A stretch of 36,432 nucleotides of DNA from an archaeon. Its GTDB lineage: Archaea; Nanobdellota; Nanobdellia; SCGC-AAA011-G17; GW2011-AR20. The notes beneath the pieces were generated by a model. It had not been told where the DNA came from. It did not search any database and saw nothing but the letters and a program-made list of their open reading frames with translations. The translations under genes were made by a program, and so were the position numbers. Location: positions 1 through 36,432 of the forward strand of contig NYZO01000112.1 of assembly GCA_002687185.1 (NCBI GenBank), in the 5' to 3' direction. Positions 23,852 to 33,500 of this stretch are shown here, piece by piece (position 1 is the first letter of the stretch; every line of letters starts with the position of its first letter).

Positions 23852-24133
23852 CTATTCGTCTTTTAACACAAACAACTGATCATCATCAACGTCAAAATAA
23901 CCTAGATGTGCGCCCGCGTCCAGCCATCCGTGTGCGTAATTCAATGCGGCGAAAGCAGTTACTAAATCGTTTTTTTCTTTATAGAAATACTTGGCGTCGT
24001 CATAATAACGTTGTGCCATCGCTAGTAGTTTAGTTGCTTCTGTCTTATAGTCCTTGTGAATAGTCGCTTTTGATAACGCTTTCTTAGTAATAGAAAAATA
24101 TTTTTTTAGTTTTGTTTCGGTTATTTTGTTCAT
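23852..24133 (-). CDS. DUF357 protein
   Basis: 93-aa helical protein. The core 'AQRYYDDAKYFYKEKNDLVT' followed by 'AFAALNYAHGWLDAGAHLGY' matches the archaeal DUF357 family, a helical-bundle family of unknown function. No signal peptide or catalytic motif. Convergent with the winged-helix gene (10 nt apart). The gap to the HAD gene upstream is 36 nt, so the two may be co-transcribed. Confidence 0.8.
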   Translation of the reverse strand: MNKITETKLKKYFSITKKALSKATIHKDYKTEATKLLAMAQRYYDDAKYFYKEKNDLVTAFAALNYAHGWLDAGAHLGYFDVDDDQLFVLKDE

Positions 24134-24169
24134 AAAGTAAGGATAGATAGTATGTTTTTAATAGTTGTG

Positions 24170-24793
24170 TTAAACTCTATGTGAAGGTAAACGAACTGGT
24201 GCTAGATGATTATAGACTTCAAACCAATTTTTTTTATGAACGACATTGGGTGGTAAATTTCGAGGATTTGTCCAACCATAATCACCAAATAAGATACAAT
24301 CAATTCCAACTTGTGCACATTCAAGTACTGTTTGTACATGATCGTCGATCATTAAATCAATTCCAAAGTCTAAACAAACATCAGCTTTTGATATGTTTCG
24401 TGAAATTTTTCTGCCATAAGTATTAGTTAAAAAAAGAGCTTCAAATTGTTGAGGGAAATGTTTTTCAAGTAACATAATTGGCTGACCTTTCATCTCTTCT
24501 GATCTAGATGTGATATTGAATAATGTTGACCATTTGCTCATCATAGAAATTGTCTTTTGAGCATATGGATGAGGGGCAATGTTTGCTAATGCACCGCTGT
24601 GATAAAAATCAGGGATTAATCCTTGGTGATACTCCGGTGTTCCACCTAAAACTTCCCACAAATGGTATGAATGGATGTCTTTTATGGTTAAACCATCTCC
24701 GAAGAGATCTTTGTGGTATTTTAAATATTCTTCTATAAAAGGGAAAGGTACATGATCGAAGTCACAGCCGACCTTTTTGTATTGTTTTTGCAT
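24170..24793 (-). CDS. HAD-superfamily 5'-nucleotidase, NT5C type
   Basis: Motif I is CDFDHVPFPF (nucleophile Asp11, acid/base Asp13), motif II is 'FNITSRSEE', and the late metal site is 'IDLMIDDHVQT'. The order and the 207-aa length match the deoxypyrimidine 5'-nucleotidase (NT5C) branch and its archaeal relatives, which dephosphorylate nucleoside monophosphates. Other HAD substrates cannot be ruled out. It is cytoplasmic and probably the first gene of a two-gene unit with the DUF357 gene. Confidence 0.8.
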   Translation of the reverse strand: MQKQYKKVGCDFDHVPFPFIEEYLKYHKDLFGDGLTIKDIHSYHLWEVLGGTPEYHQGLIPDFYHSGALANIAPHPYAQKTISMMSKWSTLFNITSRSEEMKGQPIMLLEKHFPQQFEALFLTNTYGRKISRNISKADVCLDFGIDLMIDDHVQTVLECAQVGIDCILFGDYGWTNPRNLPPNVVHKKNWFEVYNHLAPVRLPSHRV

Positions 24794-24939
24794 AAAAGTA
24801 CAGTCGGAAAAGCGTTTTTTAATGGTTATTATACTTTAAAAGAACCTTCAAAGAGATAAACGAAAATTTTTTAATATATTTTAGAGACCGTGCTAGCATA
24901 GAAAGAAATAGTATTCTGAAAAGCTTATTTTCCGTTAGG

Positions 24940-24949
24940 CTTAAATATA
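24940..24949 (+). promoter_or_regulatory. TATA-like promoter of the exported protein / C25 peptidase pair
   Basis: CTTAAATATA lies 22-31 nt before the ATG at 24971, giving a leaderless transcript for the two-gene unit. Confidence 0.55.
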
Positions 24950-24970
24950 AATACAGGTATTTTTGTTTTT

Positions 24971-25900
24971 ATGAAACGGTTTCTTTTTGTATTCGTGGCC
25001 CTTCTTTTTATTCCTGGAAGTTTTGGAATAAGTAATGTAGATATAGATTTTGGGTCTACTGGTCGAGGTTTGAATATGGAATATGTTATTTCGTCTGATG
25101 ATCCTGTAGATGTTTATTTTCTTCCGTTAATAGAATGTAGCAATTCTAGGAATCCTATAGGACTACCAAATCCGGAAAGGACGTTTTTAAAAAAAAGCGG
25201 GGAATCTTTCATTCATGAAGGAACATATACATTCGTGGAGGATCTTGGGCGTTATGATCTGGAGTCGGATGTTTGTACAGGATCACTATCGATTCTAGAA
25301 GTGGTTGGTGAAGAAGAATTTGATCCTTTTGTTACTTATTTTGGAGTCCAAGACGTCGCAGAAAATCAAGAGATTGAAACCTTTTCTAAAGAGTATATTT
25401 TAGAAGTCTTACCAAGAGTAGATGCCCAAGTTTTAGTTTGCATGGGTTTAGAGTGTTTAAACGATGAAAATATTAATAGAGTTGATATCACTGATGAGAC
25501 ACACGAATTTATAACGATTGAGGTTCGTACACAACCAATAGGGGCTTCTTCTATTGGGATTATTGAGAGCCCTAGCGGTGCTGAAGAGGAAGTAGTCTTT
25601 CCTCATGTAATTCCAATATCAGCTTTGGAGACCGGAGTTTATAGGATTAATTATAAAGTGATGGCGGATGGATACCGTTCTATTGATAACAGAATCTTTA
25701 GTTTCTCAGTTGTAGAGGGTGGAGCGAATGTTTTAAGCAAGAATGAAATACAAGCATATGGCTCTTTCGAAAAATATTTTTCTTTAAAAGATAAACGAAA
25801 TGATAATATTCCATATGGTAAAAGAAAGAGAGGTAGTGTTTTTGATATATTTCAACAGATTACAGGAAATGCTGTGAGGTTATTTGATGAGCTATTTTAG
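24971..25900 (+). CDS. Exported protein coupled to the C25 peptidase
   Basis: Signal peptide MKRFLFVFVALLFIPGSFG, then about 290 residues of mostly beta character. Paired Cys (LIECSN ... SDVCTG; VLVCMGLECLN) suggest disulfides outside the cell. The C-terminus is a basic stretch (YGKRKRGSVFD) followed by QQITGNAVRLFDELF, one of the TGN-type motifs seen in this window. The gene overlaps the following peptidase gene by 14 nt (its ATG at 25887), so the products are probably made in step. It could be a chaperone, inhibitor or anchor for the peptidase; no known family is recognised. Confidence 0.7.
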   Translation: MKRFLFVFVALLFIPGSFGISNVDIDFGSTGRGLNMEYVISSDDPVDVYFLPLIECSNSRNPIGLPNPERTFLKKSGESFIHEGTYTFVEDLGRYDLESDVCTGSLSILEVVGEEEFDPFVTYFGVQDVAENQEIETFSKEYILEVLPRVDAQVLVCMGLECLNDENINRVDITDETHEFITIEVRTQPIGASSIGIIESPSGAEEEVVFPHVIPISALETGVYRINYKVMADGYRSIDNRIFSFSVVEGGANVLSKNEIQAYGSFEKYFSLKDKRNDNIPYGKRKRGSVFDIFQQITGNAVRLFDELF

Positions 25901-28900
25901 TAAACGGTCTATCGGAAAAATCTCAGTTTTTATAATAATACCTCTTATTTTGATGTTTACTATTGTAAATGCTTTGGATGTATCTGACTTCTTTAGTAAA
26001 ATTGGTGATAGTAAACTAATTGATGAATTATCTGATCCTTTTGTGTACGACGAGATCCCGCCTGTGGGACCTAACCGAAAAAACATGAATTTTCTCTCTA
26101 ATGAACGTAGACCGGCGATAGTGGTGTCGTCATTGAAGTGGCAGGAGGCTCTTTCATATGTTAGTGTTTCAACTTGGACTGAACAAGAGTACGGAGAGGA
26201 ATCAATAAATTATCGGAATATTAGAGAGTGGCTTCCGGGATACCCAGTAGCGCCTTTGTCGCAACCGTTTTCTATCTCTAAACAAGAAGAATTGAGTAGT
26301 GTTAGTTTTTGGTATTTAGAGCCGCAAGATGGAAAAACTGATGAGAATGACATTACCTCGAGTGGAGACTCATTAAATTACGCTGTTGTTGAGATAGTAC
26401 GGGTGTATGACTCAGGGGACGTAAGCGAGCCTTTGACTCAAATTTTTTTAGAGAGCCATAAGATGGGAGTTGGACCATCTTGGTTTACTAAACGGTTGGA
26501 AAGTCCTGTTGTTCTTAGAGAAGGTAATTACCAAATCCGAATGTATCGGTTGCCAGGTTGGGATAAGTCTCCTAAATGGGGGTTTAAACATTATGGTCAA
26601 ATTAAACCTAACGGAGAGTTAAGTGATGATTTTGAATATAAAGGATCGTTGTTTAAGATTTTTGATACTGAAGGCGAAGTTATTATTGAGAATGATTTAC
26701 CAGAAGTTATTGAAGAAGAGAATTGTCATAAACAAAAGTTAGATGATAGTAGTGTATATCCAAACCCAATTAGTGTATGTACAAACCCCTTCATTGTTGT
26801 TCACGAAGAAGATACAGTTTATGAAGCACATGGCGTTCCTGTTCTTCCTGAATATAATCAAAAATATTCTGGGCGAGGAAATCCGGAATTATATGGTAAT
26901 CAACTGGTAGTAAGTGAGCCGAGTCAAAGTCACTATAACTTGGTTCTTTATGATTTAAACACTTTAGATAAGATGCCTATTAACAGAATTCATAGAGGTC
27001 CTAGCGTTCGAGCAGCTTTCGAGTGGCCGTTTATCGCGTGGTCTGATTTCTATATAGAGCAGGAAGATGTGATATATATTTGTGACCTTCGTTTAAATGG
27101 AAATAAAGGTGGGTGCGAAGAAAATGATGATAAAATTCGTGTTCGACTATCTCACCCTTCTTATGTTTTCTCTAGATTTAATAGCTTAGACATTTCGAAT
27201 TCTCGGTTATTTTTGGTGGGACATCATATTGGGGCGAAAAAACGTCTTATCTTTACTTGTGACTTAAATAAATATCCTTTAGGTGAAGATTGTGGAAATG
27301 TAAATGAAGATCAGATTGTTGTTGAAAATTTTCCATTTGAAACTTTGTTTTCAGCTGATGGTGACGATGTTGTATATGTAAAAGACGGTAAGATTATTTT
27401 ATATGATATTGTTCGAAATACGAAAAATGCTGTGACGAAAGAGGAAGCGTTTAAGCAAGAAAATCCGCAAATTGATGGTACTCAGATTATCTGGGAAGAT
27501 ACTCGTAATGCAAACGGTGATATTTTCGGTTGTGACCTGAAGAGAAATGGTTTGTATGGAGGTTGTTTACCTTCTGATGATAAAGAGCAGTTTAGCACGT
27601 TTCCAAGTTATCAATGGAATCCGACTTCACATGATGGACGTATAATGTGGCAAGATACACGTGATCGTCGTTTAATTGATGATATTTATGAATATCGTGA
27701 AGAGAAAATAGATATTTCCAATAATGCCTTTGACTTTGATTCTTCTTTAGGATTTTTGGATCAGTATAAACCAAAATTGATTATTACCCCAAAAAAATTA
27801 CCTAAAACTTTTCTTGAAAAATTGGATGGTGTGGATGTGATCGTGAGTAGTTACTTCTCAAATGAGGAACACCCTTTTTATTTTCATTTATGGGAGCAAT
27901 ATGATACTGTTGTGTATGTAGAAGAGAATTATGAGTTAAGTATTTATGGTGCCACACTCGCGTCCTTGAAAAATGTTCCGTTCGTGATTGAGAATTCACA
28001 TCTTGATGTAAAACCATATTTGGTTAATAGGGCATTGATCTGTTTAGGAGAGAGTTTTAAGGATGGACAAACTTCTCATGGACTTAGGTGTGATAAGATT
28101 TTTGCAGATGTTGATTCCATACAAGAATTTCTTGCCGATGAAATGGAGACCAATAAAATAATTATGTTTTCTCCTAAAGATGAAATTTTTGATATCAAGC
28201 AATCGATGTCTACAGAAAATGAAGAGGGTGAATCGCTTGTTTTCTCAACCAATACGAAAGATTCAATGTTGGTCCCTGTGTTAGCCGGTGCAAAGCATCA
28301 AGTTCCTGTTTCTATGCCTTGGTCTAGTTCACATGAAGATGTTGATCGAGCGTTTAAAGATCGATTATATACTTTGTTTCCTGAACTTGAGAATCCGAGG
28401 ACGCTTGATCCTACGAAGTATGATCCGAGACTAAAAGATAGAGTGAGTGTGGATGATCTAGTGTATAAAGGCGAGTTAGAAGACGAATATTACTTGACTA
28501 TTGTTGGGAATCCGGATGTGATACCAATGATTACGAAAGCTACTTGTTTTTCGAATAAATTAGCTGAGAATCGTAACTCGATTCCTTTACCTTTGATTCG
28601 TAAAATGGATGTTGAAGTCGATAATTCTTACTATTCAGACCTTAATAATGACCGACTCCCTGATTTACTCACTGCTCGAATTTTTGGAAATTCACCTGCT
28701 GATACGAGTTCTATTGTTGCTAGAAACATTTTTTATCAAGATATCAAAAGTATAAATCCTAGTGCGGTTATTGCTTTACCTGGATTCAGTGATCACATTG
28801 GTAATCGGAAGCTAATGAGTTTAGTGTTTAATAGATTTTGGACGAAAGGGCTTGATCGACTCTTTAAGGAGAAAGAAGTTTCTGTTGGATGGTCAGAAAC

Positions 28901-29339
28901 AAATGCTAAGGGGGAAAATATGAAAAAAGAGATCTTGGATTCGTCTTTGATAGTGTACAATGGTCATGGGACCTCTTCAGGATTTAATAAGCTTGTTGAG
29001 TTCTATGACCTTAATGGGCATGGGCTATCATCAGCTCCTATAGTATATAACGTCGCATGTTCTACTTGTGCTTGGGATCAACAAGATGAAAAAGAAATAC
29101 TTTTTTGTAGTAGATTTCTTAGGAGTGGTGCTACTGCGTACATGGGGGCAGTTGATGTGAACGCTGCACATGCAGGTCCGTTTCACCTTCTCTTAGATCA
29201 GTTCTTTATTAAAGGCAAGTCGCTTGGTAAGGTGTTTAATACAGCAAAGAGGTCTGGAGCAGGGTTTATTGGTTGTCAGGGGTATCCTACGGATACTTTT
29301 TACATACAACTTGGAGACCCAACTTTAACTTACTCTTAA
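25887..29339 (+). CDS. Exported gingipain-like (C25) cysteine peptidase with beta-propeller
   Basis: ATG at 25887 (the track uses a TTG one codon earlier) opens a basic segment and signal/anchor (ISVFIIIPLILMFTIVNAL). Residues about 290-600 read as a TolB-like beta-propeller with 'QIDGTQIIWEDTRN' and three 'CDL..NG..GGC...DD' type loops. The C-terminal 300 residues match peptidase family C25: 'YLTIVGNPDVIPM', 'YYSDLNNDRLPDLLTARIFG', catalytic His1027 in YNGHGT, Cys1058 in NVACSTC, and the closing 'IQLGDPTL'. The His-Cys spacing (31) is close to that of gingipains. Probably an extracellular protease. The length (1,150 aa) and the propeller are larger than the minimal family. Substrate unknown. 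Confidence 0.82.
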   Translation: MSYFSKRSIGKISVFIIIPLILMFTIVNALDVSDFFSKIGDSKLIDELSDPFVYDEIPPVGPNRKNMNFLSNERRPAIVVSSLKWQEALSYVSVSTWTEQEYGEESINYRNIREWLPGYPVAPLSQPFSISKQEELSSVSFWYLEPQDGKTDENDITSSGDSLNYAVVEIVRVYDSGDVSEPLTQIFLESHKMGVGPSWFTKRLESPVVLREGNYQIRMYRLPGWDKSPKWGFKHYGQIKPNGELSDDFEYKGSLFKIFDTEGEVIIENDLPEVIEEENCHKQKLDDSSVYPNPISVCTNPFIVVHEEDTVYEAHGVPVLPEYNQKYSGRGNPELYGNQLVVSEPSQSHYNLVLYDLNTLDKMPINRIHRGPSVRAAFEWPFIAWSDFYIEQEDVIYICDLRLNGNKGGCEENDDKIRVRLSHPSYVFSRFNSLDISNSRLFLVGHHIGAKKRLIFTCDLNKYPLGEDCGNVNEDQIVVENFPFETLFSADGDDVVYVKDGKIILYDIVRNTKNAVTKEEAFKQENPQIDGTQIIWEDTRNANGDIFGCDLKRNGLYGGCLPSDDKEQFSTFPSYQWNPTSHDGRIMWQDTRDRRLIDDIYEYREEKIDISNNAFDFDSSLGFLDQYKPKLIITPKKLPKTFLEKLDGVDVIVSSYFSNEEHPFYFHLWEQYDTVVYVEENYELSIYGATLASLKNVPFVIENSHLDVKPYLVNRALICLGESFKDGQTSHGLRCDKIFADVDSIQEFLADEMETNKIIMFSPKDEIFDIKQSMSTENEEGESLVFSTNTKDSMLVPVLAGAKHQVPVSMPWSSSHEDVDRAFKDRLYTLFPELENPRTLDPTKYDPRLKDRVSVDDLVYKGELEDEYYLTIVGNPDVIPMITKATCFSNKLAENRNSIPLPLIRKMDVEVDNSYYSDLNNDRLPDLLTARIFGNSPADTSSIVARNIFYQDIKSINPSAVIALPGFSDHIGNRKLMSLVFNRFWTKGLDRLFKEKEVSVGWSETNAKGENMKKEILDSSLIVYNGHGTSSGFNKLVEFYDLNGHGLSSAPIVYNVACSTCAWDQQDEKEILFCSRFLRSGATAYMGAVDVNAAHAGPFHLLLDQFFIKGKSLGKVFNTAKRSGAGFIGCQGYPTDTFYIQLGDPTLTYS

Positions 29340-29426
29340 CTGTATCTTCGAAAAATTTGACTGGAAAATCAATTAGTTTTTCATTACTTGTCCAGCTTAT
29401 TTACCATATAAGATTTTGGACATCTA

Positions 29427-30512
29427 TCAAGGCAACCAACTTTTAGAATTTTTTAATTTCTCGGGCAAATATTTATCAATAACATAATTCAAACCCCACG
29501 CAGCTAATGCTTGTTGTTCAGCTCTAACACCCATCTTAATTAACTGTTCAATCGCGCGTTTCCATTCTTTATGACTTCTAATAAAAGGATCGTTCTTCAA
29601 CGCATCTTTTGCACGTTTAATATCCACGTCTTTGAGTTTATGCGTCGGTAATTTATACTTAACAATGTCTTCAGGAGTAACACCTAAAAATTTAGCGTTA
29701 GGTACACAAAAATATTTGTTGATGTGTGCTGCATTTCCTGAACCAACCTTTAAAGTTCTATAAATAGAAGAGACCCCATAAGGATCGCAATCAACGAATG
29801 CGAAAACCGGAATCTTCATACTCTCAGACAAACGTCTAATAAATCTTCTACAAGCGCGTGTTGGAACGCCACCCATACTAATCAAAATGCAGTTGGCGGT
29901 CTTATAATAACCATGTTTAACCAACCGCTGAAACATACCAGCAGTCTCAATAACCAATACAAACTTAGCTTTTGTTTTGAACTTTAACTGCTCAACAGAT
30001 ATAGGGATAGAATAAGCGCCTGAACCGAACTTAGTACAATCAATCTCTATGTCTTCACCGCTATTAGGGTCTTTGTCAATAACTATTAATTCGCCTGCAA
30101 TCTCACCACCTTTCTCTTCTGGGATAAAACCTAACTGTTCTCTATTTACCATGAGCATTGCTTCAACGTCGTCCATTACAGTATCAGATTCAGGTTGTTC
30201 ATTAAATTTTGCGTCTTCCCAGTTTTTGCTAACGTAATAAACTTCTCTTTTTGTAGCTATATCGTTTGTGTCAACCACTTGTTTGGAAAGTGACATCATA
30301 CGAAGTGTTTGTGCGAATGTTTTAACAGTATTAACAGTCAAAGTTCTCTCTTTAGTTTTACCTTGTAGTTCAAAGTAACCCTTTTTCTCGTCGTAAGAAA
30401 CGTTTTGAAGTGAGCGGATAGGACTCTTTAGTTTAGGCTTGCGATGTTTTAGAATCTTTGAATAAATATTACGAGCTTGTTCTTCTATTTGATCAGTTAC
30501 TTTTTTAGCCAT
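29427..30512 (-). CDS. top6A: DNA topoisomerase VI subunit A
   Basis: Cleaving subunit of the type IIB topoisomerase that relaxes and decatenates DNA; Spo11 homologue. Catalytic Tyr93 in 'TKREVYYVSKNW' (second Tyr, by alignment with Spo11). Toprim metal site: Glu189 in VIETAGMF, and Asp241/Asp243 in FVDCDPYG. The 361-aa length is normal. Its ATG shares one base with the top6B stop (TAATG), so the subunits are translationally coupled in B-A order. Convergent with the C25 peptidase gene. Confidence 0.96.
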   Translation of the reverse strand: MAKKVTDQIEEQARNIYSKILKHRKPKLKSPIRSLQNVSYDEKKGYFELQGKTKERTLTVNTVKTFAQTLRMMSLSKQVVDTNDIATKREVYYVSKNWEDAKFNEQPESDTVMDDVEAMLMVNREQLGFIPEEKGGEIAGELIVIDKDPNSGEDIEIDCTKFGSGAYSIPISVEQLKFKTKAKFVLVIETAGMFQRLVKHGYYKTANCILISMGGVPTRACRRFIRRLSESMKIPVFAFVDCDPYGVSSIYRTLKVGSGNAAHINKYFCVPNAKFLGVTPEDIVKYKLPTHKLKDVDIKRAKDALKNDPFIRSHKEWKRAIEQLIKMGVRAEQQALAAWGLNYVIDKYLPEKLKNSKSWLP

Positions 30513-33500
30513 TATTTAACATCCTTTACGTCTAAGTTTATATTAGGTCTGGTTTTTTCTAAGTCTTTTTTAAGTGTAGTAATGATTCTCTTTTCTTGAG
30601 TATCCTTAAGCGTTAAAATCTCTTTTAGACCAATCGCTATATGAGGTAAATATTTTTGGATATAAGATTTATGCTTAGCCTCAACCTGTGCGCGTTTTTT
30701 CTTTCTGATATATTTGCCTAATTTTCTACCGCACTCTTGCAGAGCTAATCTCATTTCTTTAATAATTTCTGGATACTGTGCAATAGCTTCTTTTGATTCT
30801 GATGTGAACGGTACCCAAACAGACGCGATATGTAACAAGATAACAACCGGGCCAATAGGTAAGTTCTTTCCAGATTGAGAAAGTCCGTATTGGCGCCAAT
30901 TAGTTGAAGTAATACCTTTTGTTACTGCACAAGCGCCTGGCTGATACTGGAGCGGGACACGATTAGCAAAACGCAATACACGTACTTGTTGATCTGCAGG
31001 TAAGTTTCCACCGTACGCAATGCCGGCTTCAATGATAAACGGATAACCACGGTACACTGCTGGAGGTCTTGTAATAGCCTCATAAAATTCTGCGTCTACT
31101 TCTTTTTTTAACCCTTTCAATACTAGTTTCTGAGTGATAGGAACAACACAGTCTGACGGCGGTGACATGATCTTAGTTTCTCTCATAGCATGCAAAACAT
31201 TATCTGCTTGCTGCCGAGCAATACGGCTTGACAATGCGTTTGGTTCGAGATTTGCTTTCTCTAAAATCTGGTCTGCGACACGAGAAGATACACGGCAAAA
31301 TTCTTTCATTAAAAAACTTTTTAGTTTCTTGTGCTTAGACTCCTTTAACATACGAATCAAAATGCCTAACTCAATACCGTACGGATGAGGCTTAATTTCT
31401 TTCGCTTCTTTTGGTAATTTATTCGTGACGCGTGGATAATGGATAGTTTTCTTTTCAGGGTTGCGATAAATCAAATATAAGTGAGGATTAACGATAGCTG
31501 TTTGTTTCAAATATTCGTCAATAGATCTTTGGCCTTTCTGATAAGCTGCTTCTAATTCTATTTCTATTTTTGTACCAGTCTTCTTGTCAGGCCAGTCAAC
31601 TTCTAAATCTTTAATAATTTCAGGTTCGTTGTTTTTAGTGTCAATATGCAACTCAAAATAATGTGCTTTTTTTCTCGAAGAAGTTTTGGAAGTAATCTTT
31701 GTGGGTTTTCCTGTAGTCAGTTGTGCATACAATGATGAAGCTGAGTTATGGACAAGGATGCCGTTTGCTAGGAAATTATTTCCATCTTTCATGGTTAAAT
31801 CATATACGAATTTTTTATTATATTGAAAAATTTCGCTGGAAGTTACCTCCACCCAGACCACATCCGAATTTAGAATACAGTACAGTTCTTGAAGTTCGAG
31901 AGGAGGTCTTTTCAGATTAACCTTTCCCATACAGAAATTAACTGTGCTCTGTAACGTTTCAAAATTAATAGTGTGTCTTTTATTATCAACCAATAAATGA
32001 GGAGATGGCCATTCTTTATGAGGAACGCTTAATTGCTGCTTCAATTTTATTATCTGCTTTTTTACAAAAGGGATCTTTTCTATTTTACTGTTCTCTTTTT
32101 TCATAGCGTCTACGATCACATTTAACTCATTTGCCCTTTTAGAATGGGTAAATCCTATTTCATCTCTGAACTTCTTAACGTTTTTTTTACTGCTTATGAT
32201 TATCCTTAAATCACTGCTTGCCTTATTAATTCTGGAAATAATTCCAAATTGAAGTAAAAATAATTGGATCTGTTTAATCATCTTTTTATTCCGGATCATA
32301 AAACTCACGGTTTTTCTTTCTAAGGATACCGAGCCTTCACAATCATATAGGGCTTGTAGATATGGTCTAAGTAGGTCTTTTCTTTGGAGAAACTCTTTTA
32401 GATAGAATTTATCATGTTTTTTACCAGAAGGAATGCCGCAATTGTTTAGAATTTCTGCTACTAAAGAAGAAGAAAATTGATGCATCTTTCCTCTGCCTTT
32501 TGAATGGTAAAATAGACTAGAATCTATATTGAACAGTTTTTTTACTAGATTTTTAAAGCCGTTTTGTAATTTATCATCATTGTTCCAAAAAGAAATATTA
32601 GTTCCCCACCTAGTTTTTATAGGAGCTTGGATATGGCCATCACCAGAGATCAGTCCGAGAAATCTCATAAATTCCGGGGAAACGTATTTGGGGATATTGA
32701 TATAATTTCCCAGCCTCCCTACTCTAGTACAATTATCTATGAATTCTTTTCTGGATATTTCAAGATCTTTTGTAAATAATTCTATATCTCTTTTTTTTGG
32801 CCTTCTCCTTATATTATTTTTTCTCCAACCTTTTATCTGATCTACCCTAATTGGAAATCTCTCCGAAACACCTTTCCATGTTCCGTATTTATCCCTTAAT
32901 TTTAGTAATAAGTCATCTACAAAAGGTTTATTATCTATCCTTGTATCTTTGTTTAATAAATCAACGAGAGGTATTTTTTCTTCTTTTATGTTTGTTCCAA
33001 GTTTACGGGAGATAGCTATATAATCTTCTTTTGTTATTTCTTTTGCTTCTTTCCATGAGAACCCTTCAGCATTTCTCACCAAAACTGGATTTTCTGGTGT
33101 TAGCTTGATCTCGTTTCCACCTAAAGTTTTGATCTTTACCATCTCAGGCGGGGCAGGGATTTTCCAAAATCTGTCTATTCTCCCAAGTCCAAGCTTAAGA
33201 TCCGGCGCTAAAACAAAAAGATCATTATCTAAATTATTTTCAACAATTTCCTTTATTGGTAATATTTTTCCATCGCCTAAAGGAATAAGTGTGTCCGGAG
33301 TCATACAAATTCCAATACCTTGTTGCCCGCGTGTGCTCTTTAACTTATCAAATTTAGAACCGTATAATAGTTTAGCAAATATTTTAGGTATTTGTTCACG
33401 CACAATCCCAGGACCATTATCTTCTACAACAATCTTGAAACGTTTAGCAGAAACAGGTGTGACTTTGATTTTGATCTCGGGGGTTACACCAATCTGTTCG

